Below, piece after piece: positions 11,804 to 26,800 of a DNA stretch of 64,000 nucleotides. This stretch comes from Tetragonia tetragonoides. Its lineage: Eukaryota; Streptophyta; Magnoliopsida; Caryophyllales; Aizoaceae. The stretch spans positions 36,397,501-36,461,500 of the forward strand of contig CM076152.1 of the NCBI GenBank assembly GCA_038025085.1. Reading direction: 5' to 3'. The notes under the pieces were generated by a model that saw nothing but the letters and a program-made list of their open reading frames with translations, was not told the origin of the DNA and ran no database searches. A program made the translations under genes and the position numbers. Position 1 is the first letter of the stretch. Each line of letters starts with the position of its first letter.

Positions 11804-14800
11804 ATGTCTAGCCCAACAAAGGCGTTGGACCCTGCTTTTCAAGGAGCGGGACAGAGACCGTATCCTTTATAGCTAATGACAATATGTGTTACTCTTTGTT
11901 GGTTAAGGTTTCTTTTTTGAACTTTGAGAAGCCAAGGGATGGAGAACAATTGCATATATTCTAGCTGTTTTAAATATTTTATGCTTTGCGTACCCCTTGA
12001 CGTCTCTGTTTATGACTGTAGTAAGGCTTCATGAATTTGAGTTTTGGACCTCCCCAGGCCCTCCATTGGGGGGATTGACACTGGGCCGTTGCTGTTGTAT
12101 CTGCCTCTTGATTTTGACTTTTGGGATGCACTACAAGCTAGACACATCCACAATGCTTGATTATAAGCTTTTCCCGATAGCTTTTTCTAGAATTTCCAGG
12201 CAACACTAACTTCATGTAAATGAGCTTCATCGTTGATCATGTTCCTTTTTGATTCCCTGCATATACAAATACTAGTCTCATAAAAGGCACTCTGGTAATG
12301 ACGTTAATATTGATAATACTTATACAAGCACTGCTGTTTGAGTCTTAACTCCTGGTAGAGGGACTGAGATATGGCGAATTGAGGACTTCCAACCAGTTCC
12401 ACTGCCGAAATCTGACCATGGCAAATTCTATATGGGAGACTCATACATTGTCTTAAAGGTACGTTATCCTTCGATGAGATCATGATTTTTTGGCTGTTCT
12501 TTCCTAGACGTTCGTGCTTCTTGTTTTATCTGTTTGTTTTTGAACTCAATTTTGGGGTTTAGACACGTCTTTCTTTGAATTATGTTCTTCAAGTTACTAT
12601 CGTTGGAACTTACCGTCACTACTTTGATTGCCAACTTACTCCTGTGGCTGGTAAGGAACATGTCTAGGATTTTACTGGATGCTATATTGCTGTATTCTCT
12701 TTTAGCTGTTCAGACTGCATGTGAGTATGTCAGAATCAATGGATACTTTTGCTTAGTTTTTTAGATAAGAAAAATTTATATAAATGAGTGAAGTTTAAAG
12801 ATACAAAAAGGGGGGAGGACAAGGAGTCCTCAGAGAGCAAAGCAAAGCTAACTACAGTCTATCCCCCCAAATACACTGAATATCAGTCGGGGGCACCCCC
12901 TTGAACGCCCCAGCTGCTTTAGCCCAAAGAGAAGCCAGATACACTAAAGCGATCCCAAACAGGCTGGTTCACAGCAAAAGCATTGCTGAAGACTCTAGAA
13001 TTCCTCTCTAGCCAAAGGCACCAGAGAATAGCCATGCAAAAGCAACGCCACAATAACTTCCCCTCCTTTGTCCTCCCCATACGTGCAAACCGCACCTGTA
13101 GAAACTGTCCAACTGTAGCAGGGGGAGCAAAACGCTCTCCAGAAAGCAGCCTATCCCACAAAGACCTGGAGAAATTACACAAGACAAACAAATGCAGACA
13201 GCTCCCACAAGCCTGGTGGCACGTCACACAAATATCCGGTGATAGGGCCCAATGTCGCCGCTGTAGCATATCATGTGTGTTCAGTCTACCCAAAAGCCAA
13301 AACCATAGTCCAAACAAAGGCGTGCATCTTAAAATAGGGCAGGGAAGTGGGAGTGATATGTAGGTAGCCTTACCCTACAATTCAGAGGCAATTGTAACGA
13401 GGTTGTTTCTGTTAGACCCTGTAAAAGTAATATTTTCAAATGAAGTTGATAGCAATAAAAGTATACATCAGGCCTTGTGAAAAATGCTATCTCCAGATTT
13501 ATTTTAGATAAAATAAAGAATGTATTAATAAAAAACAAGTATACAGTAGAAGAGGATGAGCCATCTAGGATATCCTGGTGAAAAGCTCTCTTGTAGCCGA
13601 TGCTAAGCCAAAAGCACTTGTTCCAAGGAGCATTAGATCTTCAGGTGCTCTTTGGGTAGTCAGAACTTCATGTTCCTTTCAAAGAAGCTGAAGAAGCTCT
13701 GAATCGCAAAACAGCCTTTGCAGGCATGAACCTTAGAGCATCATTCCATCTCCATGTGGTTGCTATCGGCCTATCGGGTTTGTCGTTCAAATCCTCTCAG
13801 TGTTTCATTGCTTCCTTGTCTGCCTCTAATCGTCATTCCACATCAAAGAGCTGTTCTGAAAGTAGAAGTGAGCAGTGGGAAACCCCAGTTGCTTGGACCC
13901 AAGATATTTTTTGTGATTTTGGTTGTAAAATTATGTAAGATTCACGGGCCTTAGGGTAATGATGGCATTCTATTATCGGCTCTCGTTTGTACATGGGTTG
14001 TATCTCCTTGATATCCTTCCAATGGTATATGTTATCATATTACGTAAAAAGAGAAGAGGAAGAGTAGTCGCCGGCTTGAAAAATCTAACCTTGGAATGCA
14101 TCTTAACTTGCAATTGATGGTTACGGAGGAGTACAATGTCCTTATTGAATTTCTTACTGATCCCAATCGTCTGCAAATATGTTAAAAAGAATGATGAAAC
14201 ATTAGGCTTTTAGAAAAGATGTCACTTTATTGCACATCGTGTCATCTATACGCTGGTGAATACAATCTCCTCTGAATACCAGCCTGCCAAAAGCTTAATT
14301 ATCCTAATTTGTTCCATGGGTGGTTCATGTCTTGCGGAATGAGAGATGCCTGGATGGGAAGGGGAGAACTTGTTTGTATTCTAGCAGTTGTGGCATCCTC
14401 GTAGTTGACTGTATTACTTTATCTTTTATGTAATAAGTTGTTGCCAACATTTCTTGAATATAGAAGATATAGTCTTTAATGATGTATGCCAGTTTTCCAG
14501 GCCGCTCCTTGTAAACATTAAGTTCTCTGTAATTAATGAATTTTAGCATTGTAAACATTACAGCTTTTATACTGCAAGTATAGTCTTCAGCTTGACACTG
14601 AGTGTAAGATGCTAGAGATGAGGCTTTGGTGGTTTGGACATGTTGAGAGGAGCAGACGTCTCCAGTGAGGAGGTGCAAGATCATTATACTTAGGATCAAT
14701 GGAAGGAGAAGAGGGAGGCCAAAGAAGAATATGGGAGAGGTGATTAGGTTGGACTTGACCAGACTAGAGCTTACCGAGTCTTGGCCCCAGATAGGAAACT

Positions 14801-17800
14801 TTGGCATAGTTAATACATGTAGCAGACTCGTGATAGAGGGGGTGCTTTACTTTGCTTAGAAACATTTGTCTTTGACTGGGAACATCTGCCTCATGTTGTT
14901 CTTTTGCCCTTCTGCATATCTTATTTATTTATTGACTTATGTATAAATATTTTATAATTTCATTTATCTATTCATTTAATCAACAAAAACTCATATAAGT
15001 CGGTCTTACCGTGAGACGACCATTACATTTTGCACACAAAGTGTTACTTTGTTAAACACTTTTGGCCGTTGAAAAAAAAATTACTTTTCAAACATAAAAT
15101 AATACATTTTGTATAGAAAGTGTTACTTTCAACGTCTTACCGTGAAACGGTCTTACACAAGCCGACTAAACCTTTTTTGTTGGTCTATCGGAAACAGCTT
15201 CTCCACTTGGCAATTAGTTAGGGGTAAGGCTGCTACAATTGGACCTCCAGACCTGGGATAATTTTAGGTGGTTGTTGTTGCTGTTCTTTTTGTAGTCTTG
15301 ACTCTTGAGCTCATGTGATACATATTGTTGCAGACAAGTTCTGGCAGAGGAGGTGCTTATCTATATGACATTCACTTCTGGCTTGGAAAAGATACTAGCC
15401 AGGTACTTCTTGTCGTTTTATTCTAATCTTATTTGCAACTCAATTTAAGAGTTGATTCTTACCGATGATTTAAAATATGGTAGGATGAGGCTGGAACAGC
15501 TGCTATTAAAACAGTTGAACTAGATGCGGCTCTTGGAGGGAGGGCAGTACAGCACAGGGAAGTCCAAGGTCATGAATCTGACAAATTTTTGTCGTACTTC
15601 AAACCATGTATCATACCTTTGGAAGGTGGAGTTGCTTCTGGATTTAAGGAGCCGGAGGAAGAGGAGTTTGAAACAAGGTTGTATATTTGCCATGGAAGGA
15701 GAGGTGTGAGAGTGAAGCAGGTATCAGTGTTCGTCTACCTGTTTCAGTGGCTGATATGAAATACCATTCAGTCATTCTAAGTGCTGCATAATCGGTCAAC
15801 CATTCAAAAGTATCGTAGCAATACGAAAACTCTAATAGCTTATTTGGCTGTGCAGGTCCCATTTTCTCGCTCCTCTCTAAATCATGATGATGTTTTCATC
15901 TTGGACTCCAAAGAAAAGATCTATCAGTTTAATGGTGCAAATTCAAACATACAAGAGAGGGCCAAGGCGTTGGAAGTAGTTCAGCATCTGAAGGACCAAT
16001 ATCATGGAGGAGTGTGTGACGTGGCAATAGTTGGTATGATAGAGTAGACTTTGCAAATTTTCTTTCCTGTCCATTTTTCTGATCTTCAATTGATTGATTA
16101 TATTATATCCTCTTCTTAGATGACGGAAAACTACAAGCTGAATCAGACTCTGGTTCATTCTGGGTCCTTTTTGGTGGTTTTGCCCCAATTGGCAGAAAGG
16201 TTGCTGGTGAGGATGATGTTATCCCAGAGGAAACCCCAGCTATGCTTTATAGGTATCTTTACTCTCCATTTATTAGTATTTTTGGAAACTTGAACCAAGT
16301 TTGTGACAGCAAGCTCTGGTTTTCTGTTGGTTTGTCTCTGTCGTGGGGCATCAATAAATTATGGATGTAGCTGTTAGCATCTCTTTGCATCTAGGTAACT
16401 GTTCTGGTTTCACTTTTGAGTCATTTACACAGTAACCTTTCACCAAGTTTTGAGGGAATATTATTTATTTCTGAAGTTTGAACTTTCAGATATTATTTGC
16501 TTTGTTGATTAAACTTAAATTGAGTTCTTAGTTACATCTGTTATGTAAATTGTTGAAAAATGATTCTAGTGGATGGTGCTCAGTAATAGCCTGATAATTG
16601 AGGGGAAGTCACTAGACATGTTAATCATTTGCTTTTTGCAGACATGCCTGTCATTTTCATTTATTTATAATGGAAAATTTCCATATAGATATTTTTTGTT
16701 TGTTTTTGCACGGAGAAATTTATTTATTTTATTAAGCAACTCATTGCCATAAATATCAAGGAAACACAAAAGTCCTGGAGCCTGTTAGAACCCTTCCCTA
16801 TTAAAAAGAGAAGTACTGAAAGTGATGCTTACATTCTGTTTGGTCACTGTAGTATCACGGGTGGTGAAGTCCAGAGTGTAGAAGGTGAACTTTCCAAAGG
16901 AATGCTGGAAAATAACAAATGTTATCTGCTAGACTGTGGGTCTCAGGTATTTGTTTGGTTTGGACGTGTAACTCTAGTGGAGGATAGAAAAGCTGCCTGC
17001 CAAGCTGTGGAGGTATGGTTTACTTGCTCTTTTCATGCTCTTTAATTATTGCACACATATTTTAAGGAAATTCATGCTCATTTCAAAGCCCGCTATACTC
17101 TTGTTTTTGGACACTTCTGCAGGAATTTGTCTCCAGCCAAAACAGGCCAAAGTCAACCCGTATTACCCGGGTTATTCAAGGGTACGAGACACATTCATTC
17201 AAGTGTCAGTTTGATTCTTGGCCATCTGGGTCTGCAACTCCTAGTACTGAGGAAGGAAGAGGAAAAGTAGCAGGTAATAATCCTTTTTTGCCTATAATTC
17301 AAAATGCAGATCATTATGTTCGACATGCATTAAATTTGTAATTGCTTTCGTTTGCTAGCTTTTCTGAAGCAGCAAGGTCGTGGTGTCAAAGGCATGAACA
17401 AAAGTGCTCCAGTTAATGAGGATGTTCCACCGTTGCTTGAAGCTGGTGGAAAAATTGAGGTCCAGTATTAATATATTGAACTAGTGGTTTTTTCAGTCTT
17501 TCTAGGTGACGGCTTAGCACTACTTTTGACCATGATCAGTGTATAATTTAATGTTATACTTTCAGGTATGGAGAATTAATGGTAGTGCTAAGACTCCTGT
17601 ACCAAAAGAGGATGTTGGGAAATTTTATAGTGGAGATTGCTACATCATTTTGTATACCTACCACACTGGTGAGAAGAAAGAAGACTACTACTTGTGCTGG
17701 TGGATTGGGAATGATAGTGTTGAGGTAAGATAATATTTGCATACGGTGACAATGTTCTCTGCTTTGTCACAATAGTCTAGTAAGAACCTTTTACGGCATA

Positions 17801-20800
17801 GGTTGGTTTAATCTGGTGTTGAACACCATTCATACGCCTAAAGGGATTCTATTCCTAGTAGCTAGTACCTATTAAAGTATAAATCATTAATGAAATTAAC
17901 AACTTTCTCTCTATCTGAATCATGAATGAAATTAACAACTTGATCGGCGTGAATGCTAACTGAAGGCAAATTGCTGGAAGTTACAATCTGATTAACCACC
18001 ACGGGAAGGTGGCGCCATCTAACTGCTTTTGGTTATAATTGTTAATATTAGTTCTGACTTCTGATCTGCTATATCTATGGAGACATCAAGAATGTCTTAT
18101 GAACACCCTTTAAGCTTATTTCTGATTTCTGCTTCGACCAACCTGTGGCTCCTGGTGTACTATGAATAATGTTTCTGTAGTAGGATATTGTTAAGCTTAA
18201 AGGCGTTCGGTATATTACTAGCTTGATCTTTGTTTTCACGTCTGCAATATTACACTTTTCTTTAAGAGAGCTTAATTTTTTTTGGGGGTTGTCTTATTCA
18301 GGATGACCGGAAGATGGCTGCACGGTTGGCTAATACAATGTGCAATTCACTGAAAGGGAGACCTGGTCTGGTAAAACTGCGCCTCTTATGGATTTGATTA
18401 CGTTACTGCAGTTTGTAGCTTGTAGGAATGCCATTTCTAACACATGTTGCTGTGCAGGGTCGCGTATATCAAGGGATGGAACCGCCTCAATTTATTGCGA
18501 TCTTTCAGCCTATGGTTGTGCTGAAGGTATTTTGTGATGCTTTTGTCTGAAAACGATTTATACTGATTTTGATTTTTGGTCACTTTTGTAATAATACCTT
18601 GAGTTATGGTTTTGCAAGTAGGGTGGATTGAGCTCTGGTTACAAGAAGTTTGTGGAAGAGAAAGGTTTGACTGATGAAACTTATTCGTCTGATGGTGTTG
18701 CTCTAATACGGATTTCAGCAACTTCCTTGCATAACAACAAAGCTGTGCAAGTTGATGCGGTATGAATTTTATTTGTTCTTGCTGATAGTTTTCTAATGTT
18801 ACCATGATGCTCCACAGTATCCCATTGATAATATATTACATGTATAATGATTCTCCCTTATATAATCACGTAGCTTTGCAAAGTTGATCTGAAGTTTGTC
18901 CTTTTAAGTATGTTTCGCAAAGAGTCTTGTTTTAATTTTAATATTTGACAGTGTCCCTTTGTGTATGCTGTTAATTGGTCTTTTTGAAGTATACCTCTGT
19001 GGCAATGGATCAGAATATATTCATTAATCACAAGCATCTCTCCCTTAGAATGTCTTCTTAATTTTAAGTTATTACTCGTGGGATAATCCTTTTCTCGTGT
19101 TAGTTCTCATGATTTCACGTTTTTATTGAATTAGTCTGATTTATTCCTAAAGGCCTAACTTTCATCATTTCGTGGTGCTCTGTTGAGCCTATTCCATGTT
19201 GATTACTTTATCCAAGACTGTAACTGCCTTTTTCAGATTCCCTAATTTGATGGTAGACTTGTGTTTAGTTTAAAGCTGCATCGTTTCTAGGCCTTTTGCC
19301 TAAAACCAAGTGTAGTATCTGTTCTTATCAGGTTGCTGCATCCTGGCATTCAAATTTGATGATGACTGTTTTTATTTGATCAAATTCAACTTCACACTAC
19401 TAAATATATGTATACCAATTACCAGCATAATTACAAGACTGGAATGGCATAGGCATTGTTGTGAAGCTTGGAGGAGAAAGATCTGTAGTAGCTATGTTAT
19501 GACTTGATCATGTCTTATGTGGTAGTTCTCTTTCTTGTTTCCAGTAACTCTCACACAGTTGACCTACCTTTTCACCTTGTCTCTCTGTCTAAATGTGCTG
19601 CACCAGTTGCATGTCTTATGTTGTCTGTGCCATTATTGTTCTTGATCAGTTTCCCAGTGTCTAAAATGTGTGAAATCTTATGATTGCTGCCTTATCTTTA
19701 GGTGGCTACGTCACTAAACTCTTGTGATTGCTTTCTTCTGCACTCGGGGTCTTCCATTTTCACTTGGCATGGCAATCAAAGCACTTTTGAGCAGCAGCAG
19801 CTAGCTGCTAAAGTTGCAGAATTTTTGAAGGTATGTGTTTTCATTTGGCTATCTTCTTTATCTATATTGAGTTATGAGCAACAGATTCTGCAATTTTCTC
19901 TGAACTTGTGGGATTCCTGTCCTGTTCGCCTACCTTTCTTTCTCGTTGTGTTCTGTTGTCGTGAGTCCCATTGACCCATTCCATGATCACCTGCATCATC
20001 GGAATGATGATACTCATTCCGTCTACTATTTCATCATTGAACAGGCATTTTACGAGTCTTATTATGTATAAGAGATGATGTAATGTTTTACTCAAAGTTA
20101 AAGTAATTGTGTGTGTGCACCCGCGTACTACAATTTATTACATACTTGAACATTTAGTTCCCTAGTACGTGATAGGGTTGTTTGAATCATCTTATTCGTT
20201 TCTTTTTTATTTTCTAGATGCTCAAAGTGGCCTTTTTGTTTTTTTCTTTTACTCAGCAAATCGAACCATATATCCCCCCTCTTCATGTAAATACTATGTA
20301 GTATGCAGTATGAATGCCGTTGAATTCAGGATTCCAGTACAATATCACCCAGTAAGGATAAGGATCTTGCTAGGGTAGGGTATTGACTATGGAGAGGTCA
20401 GAGGTAGGCAGCCTTACCCCTGACCACGAGAGGTCCTTTTGACCCAAAAAAGAATGCTAAATAAAAGTTTGTGAGATTAGTTTTCAGCCCATTGCTGTTT
20501 CTAGTGACACTGGCGGCCTGTGTCTGGTAGGGGTGTTTTACATAGCATGCCAAAAATCTAGCATTTTAGAACCAAAATAACACTCTCTAAAGTATGTTCC
20601 CGCTACGAAGCAATACCCATCATAAGAAAATGATCCTACTTTGCAAAGGGGCGCGATACTCATAGTAATGAGATGTCCGATATGCTAGAAAACTACTTAA
20701 TAATTGATGCTAAGATGAGAGGTCAAAACATCAAGAAACATTAATGTAAATAAGAACAAGAATCCCGGCATTTTCAATTAATAATAAAGATAATTTGAGG

Positions 20801-23800
20801 ACACCAGAGGGGGTTCACATGTCACCTTTATACAAAAGGATGACTAAGAACAAAAACAATGTTTTCTCAAGCTATCATGTATGGCTACTCTTTCTAAAGT
20901 TATGAGGGATGTAATATAGTATGTTGATACAAATGCAAAAGTGCATTGTCTTATCTAAGATGCTGGCATAGCCGCATAGGCTCCTAAGACCTTAAAACAG
21001 GATTGAGACGCCAAACTCTTTATCATTTGAGAATTCTGCCTATATACCTATTGCGAATTTGAGATTTTTATTTTATGTTATTAGCTGTTAATTGATTAAT
21101 TGACCTTTTCTGGTTTCATTGTCAGCCTGGAGGTACTATGAAGCATGCTAAAGAAGGAACTGAAAATTCAGCTTTTTGGTCCGCAGTAGGAGGGAAGCAA
21201 GATTACACAAGCAAAACATCCTCTCGGGAACTTGTCAGAGATCCACACATGTTTACTTTTTCATTTAATAAAGGTTGAATTTCTACTTTAAATCCCTGGT
21301 GGGTTTTGCTTCTAATTGACGAACATTTGATAAAGTTGATCCCCATCTAATGCCATTTCCTCTGTTGCTTTTGTTATGGCCACCGACTAGCAGGAAAGTT
21401 TAAGGTAATTTTCAATCTAAACTGCTGACATGGCAGTACATTATAATGTTTTAAAATGCAGTTATGCAGTTTTAAAATTGTTCTGGATGATATTGTGGAC
21501 ATGACAGGTTGAGGAAATCCACAATTTTACTCAAGATGATCTGCTGACTGAGGATATGATGATACTTAACACCCATATTGAAGTTTTTGTTTGGGTTGGA
21601 CAGTCAGTTGACCCTAAGGAAAAGCAAACAGCTTTTGAAATTGGGGAGGTACTCTACTGTGACGATATATTGATTAGTATATAAATGGTTGGAACTTCAA
21701 CCTTAATGCGTTTTTGTTCAACAGAAATATGTTCAGATGGCTGCCTCACTGGAAGGTTTGTCTCCACAGATCCCATTGTACAGAATCACCGAAGGAAATG
21801 AACCTTGCTTCTTTACTACATACTTCTCATGGGATTCAGCTAAAGCAACTGTATGTACATCTTAACCTTTGAAATCAATAGTGTTTCTTTTTTCAAATAT
21901 TTTAGGTTTTGTAATTTACTGCTTAATGAAATAGAAAGCCGCATCGTTGGTTGAGAGAAATCTTGGAAGTTAGAAGTCGACAAAAATATTATAGTAATTC
22001 ACCAGAGTTAAAGACTTCATCAATGAAGCTCTAGTTGTAGTGCTTTTGATCATCTTGGTTTTTCTAGGCAACCTTACATGAGGATTCTCAAGCAAATCAT
22101 AGTTGGAGAAAGAGGACATGATGTGATAGACAACTTTGTTTAGCAGAATGACTGTTGATGGCTTGTAAGTTGTGATGTAGTATTACTGTAAAGTTAATTA
22201 GAGATAACTCAGGTCAGATACATGTCGAAACAATTGTGCATTTTTGGGAGGCAGTGAGAGGTGTTTGCAAGCAAAAACTGTTACTATTACTAAATTACTA
22301 ATGACTTAATGAGGATTCCACTGCTGGCGTTTTTTGGGGGGGAGTCAAGATGTTTTACCCTTACGCTGGTGGATATTTTTGAAATACATTTAAAGGTGTT
22401 GACATGTATCAGTTAATGATCAACTAAGTGTTGCTGTTGGGGCTCCTCCATGATCCTATGCTTATATGATATCTTCATGAAACATCTTGCAAAGTTGGCA
22501 TTACAATCTTCAAGTAAGACCCAAATATTAAACCACCAACACGGGAAATTATCTCCATTTTGGGCTGTTCTAGAAAGATTTCCATTTGTCTATTAAAATT
22601 GTTGTTGCCTTTGCTTAAATCATGGGCTACCTAGGTGTAGCAATGTAAACATTAATATGAGTATTTCTGTTTGCATGGACAAAGAAAGGTTTGGTAAGTT
22701 AAGTGAACCTCACTATTAGGTAAGACTATGATTTGGTTGTTCATACTTATATGGTGAGTTGATAATAATAGTGAGTCTCCACTCTTCACTTGCCACTTTT
22801 TAAGAATACAATTATTCTAACTTTTTTTTCTTTTTCGGTATGGAGGTCCCAACAGCTTATGGGAAATAAAGGGAATCCCAAACGGTTGTGGATGAGAATT
22901 GAATCCCCATCTCAGGGGTGGAAGCTCCCAACCCCAATTTTCTTCTAACCTATCTATTTGAAAATACAACTATGAGTAAAAAGAAATAATACAAATTCCA
23001 ACTCCTTTTTTTTCCTGACCTCAATGCATAACCATGAATATTGAGTTTTATACTCTACTAAAATAAACAACTTATATCATAAATTACTTGCTCTCTATTT
23101 CAATTCAGTGACCCAGAAGATTTTGTTTTTTTCCCTGTAATTTACTATGGTGGTGTTTAATCTCTTTTTTAATGAGTTGTCTTGTTTATAGTGCTAGTTT
23201 TAAGTGTTCTTGTATGGAATGCACACAGGCTCATGGGAACTCATTCCAAAAGAAGGTCATGTTATTATTTGGTGCAAGCCATGCTTCAGAGGTAATACTT
23301 CAAGCGATTGATGGTAGATGCTATTTATTTTGGGTTACTTTTAAAGTATTTATTATGTGATCTTGAGAAAGTCTACTACCTATCAAATTAGAAACTTTTA
23401 GGTTATTTAGGATTTTCTGTCAAAAATATCCTGTAATCCGTATGAATGTAGTTGGAGGACAAAGATAGACAATGTACTCTGCTGAATGCAAAGATTCATA
23501 ATCATAACTTGTCAATACTACTGTATGTCAATGTTGCAAACATTTTCAAAATAAGTAGCAGGCTAGCAGCCTTTACGCTTAAGCATAAGGAAGCCCAGAA
23601 AACCACAGATCTTTATTATTTAGAACACTTGCATGTCTCCAATTGAATTTTGAGATTGTATTTGACGTAAAAGAATATGTCATCTAGTTTTAAAGGTTCC
23701 CGTCACTAGTAGATCTGAGGATGTCAAGATATGTGTGACCACAAAACCTCTGGCAGAAAACATTTTTGAAGGAGGGTAAATATGAGATGAATAGTAGTAG

Positions 23801-26800
23801 GAGAAAGTAGTAAAAGCAGTTAATTAAAAATATTTATTCCTAAAAGAGGGACGAAAGGGTAGAGGAAAAAACAAAAGGGGGCATATTGATTCTGAAAGCA
23901 GACCACAAAAAGGAAGCCACGAAACTCAGGGAAGCATAACCATACGACCTTGGAGACTAGACAGTAACAAGGGAATAAAACAAGGGGTGGGGGACAGGGG
24001 GGGGACCCCTTTTTTGAATCCGCGAGACAAATACTGAAGCAGCAAAATTCTCCATCAAGGGTGCCCTTAGTGAGATAGCTCCCCCTTTTCTTTGTAGGCC
24101 TTCCTCCACCTCCCTTAGAATTTTTATAACTAATCTGCTCACAACTTCTTATTGCGCTATCTAGTTGTCTTTTGTTTGTGTCTGAATCACTTATGCCTTG
24201 CTTCTTGCACCTTGTGTCATTGGTGACACTCCTAGATCCTGAATCACTTAATTCTTTAATTTTATCTCTGCTAGTATGACTACACATCCAACCCACCATC
24301 TACACTCTTGTAGTCTTGTGAATTTGCATTCTGAAATAGCCAACCCACTTAGTATTCTACAACAAAACTGATTCGTAGTTACCTGGTAGTATTTTCCCTT
24401 TAGTTTCAGCGGGATCTTCTCGTCATACAGAACATGTAGGTGCCTCCAAACCTCTATGTAATGTGTAGTGGCTTGATCTGTCCCCTATTGCTCTTAATGA
24501 TTGAAGCATTGACATTACATTAACCTTACCCCAGTGCCTTCAAAGAGGCTCCCACCTAGGGTAAGGGGGAGTCGGTTGTACGCCGCCTTACCCCTATGAG
24601 AACTGTTTCCGTTTGACCCGAGATCCGAAGTGCGACAACCATCGGCAACTTACAATAAATCAGAAGTGCTGACAGTTTTATGAGCCATTTTGCTTTAGTC
24701 CATTATATTCCGAAGCCTAAACATAGTAAATCTCTTGGCTCCAATGGAAATGGTGGACAGGCTCTTAATGGTTGAAGCAAGATTTCTATAACACTTCATC
24801 TATGGTATAGGATGCTTCCAAAGTCGGTAGCATATCCATTGTCACTAAGTGTGTTTGGCACACCAAAAGAGCTAAAAGCTAGTGTCGCTTTGGTGTGCCT
24901 TCCAGATACCTCTGTTTTTGTTATACTCAGTTAGTCAGTTTGATACCTATGGACACCTAAGTCTCTCCAGAATTTCAAAGTAATCTTGATGGTTTCCCTA
25001 CATTAATCAAATGGGACAATATCATCCAGATAGATTTGTCATCCAGTGAGATTATACACTTACAACTATGATATTTTCAGACCGTGATGCGGTAATTGCT
25101 GCTTCTTTTTATTTTATTTTTTCCTTCTTTTTCAAGGGCAATTCTTGTGTAAAACCTGTGGATTCAGCTACATTCATGTTTGTGAGTGTAGTGACAATTC
25201 ACGATGTTATGTAGTTATCAAAATTCAAACGGTACACCCTTAATGCAACGAATTTGTGACATTCGTTTGCAGATGTCAAGTATATTATGATTAGTTTTTA
25301 CTATTATTTTTCGACTTGCTTGTTAGACTAATATCTTTTAACGTGCACCAACCGCATTTGTGAGGCAAATTCTTATTTTTCTGAGGATGAAATAACATTT
25401 GCCTGCTATCGAGAACTGAAAGCTTTGCAAATCTTCAGTTTATTATGTCTTTGTTTTTCAGTGACGGGTCATACTTTAACCTCATAATTTAGAAGCACTA
25501 TGGTGTGTTTTAGCTTTTGTATACTTTTTTTGTGCTGTTTGATTCTCAGGAGACAAACTCAGACTGCCTATTTAACTTTTGGATTTTGCTTAAATTATTT
25601 CTGATATTGCAGAGCCCAAGTAGATCAAGCGGGTCAAATCAAGGTGGTTCGACACAAAGAGCCTCAGCTTTGGCAGCCTTATCATCAGCATTTAATCCCT
25701 CTTCTGCAGAGAAACCTACTCCAAATGTGATCATACCTCTTTTATCTTATGAAAAATTTCTGTTGTTTTCTTCTTTTTTCTGTTATGATTGTGTTAAATG
25801 AAGAAAGAACTTGGTAAGTTGTAGTTGACAGCATTAAAACAAAGATCTGAATTCTGAAGAGAAAATGAGTAAGTTCTCTGTAGGAGGGGGGTAAAGAGAA
25901 AGGGCTACAAACATAGTATAGAAAAGCAGATAGTTTGTTCCCTGACCTCCTCTTCCACCCCCATCCTTCTGTTGTTTCTTCTCTTGGATTGATTTGAGGC
26001 TATTCTGTTAACTCATTTTGATATAATTTTATTCAAGTACAATATTTGAAGCACTGCGCTAGACTCCTAGACCTAAGCACACCACCAAATCTAACTTCGA
26101 AGAATTGTGGTTAAGATAGGTTGAACAGTTGGATTCTCTACCCAAATAAGCACTGAGAAAATACTTGCATTCATTTTTCTGCTGAGGCTCTATGTTAGGT
26201 GAAGGTCCTTTTTCCCTGGGAGAAATCTTCTTTATTTTGCGATGAACAAATCAGAAAAAGAGTTTAGATGTTGCCATCTAGAATCTGGACCTGTAAAGAT
26301 TGTGTTATACTGAAAATCAAGCTTTATTTTATGATACATGAGAGAGTAGTGTAACTAATCATGTTACAAAATCGAAATCACCACATACTAGTAGTTTTAG
26401 AGAACTTTGCAAGTTTTTACATACCAATGACTAGTTTTGGTTGTCTTTGTGATGCAAGCACTTCATACTAGAGACTGCATAAGTTTTTTCGCTTTCACGT
26501 ATGTGTGACTTAGATTCTTATAGCACTGACTGGGTTTCTGATGTATGAAGTCTGTATTTCCACAGAGGTCAAATGGGTCGAATCAAGGAGCAACACAGCG
26601 AGCTGCTGCCTTAGCTGCTTTGTCATCTGCCTTGAATCCTGCTGCTTCTGCTGCAGCAGCAACTGCTGCTGCTCCGAGGCCTGCCGGTACTAGTCAAGGA
26701 TCACAGCGAGCTGCTGCATTGGCTGCTCTATCATCAGCACTTACTGCTGAAAAGGCGCCAGGGTCACCTGATGCATCTCCTACTCGATCTTCTAGGAGTC

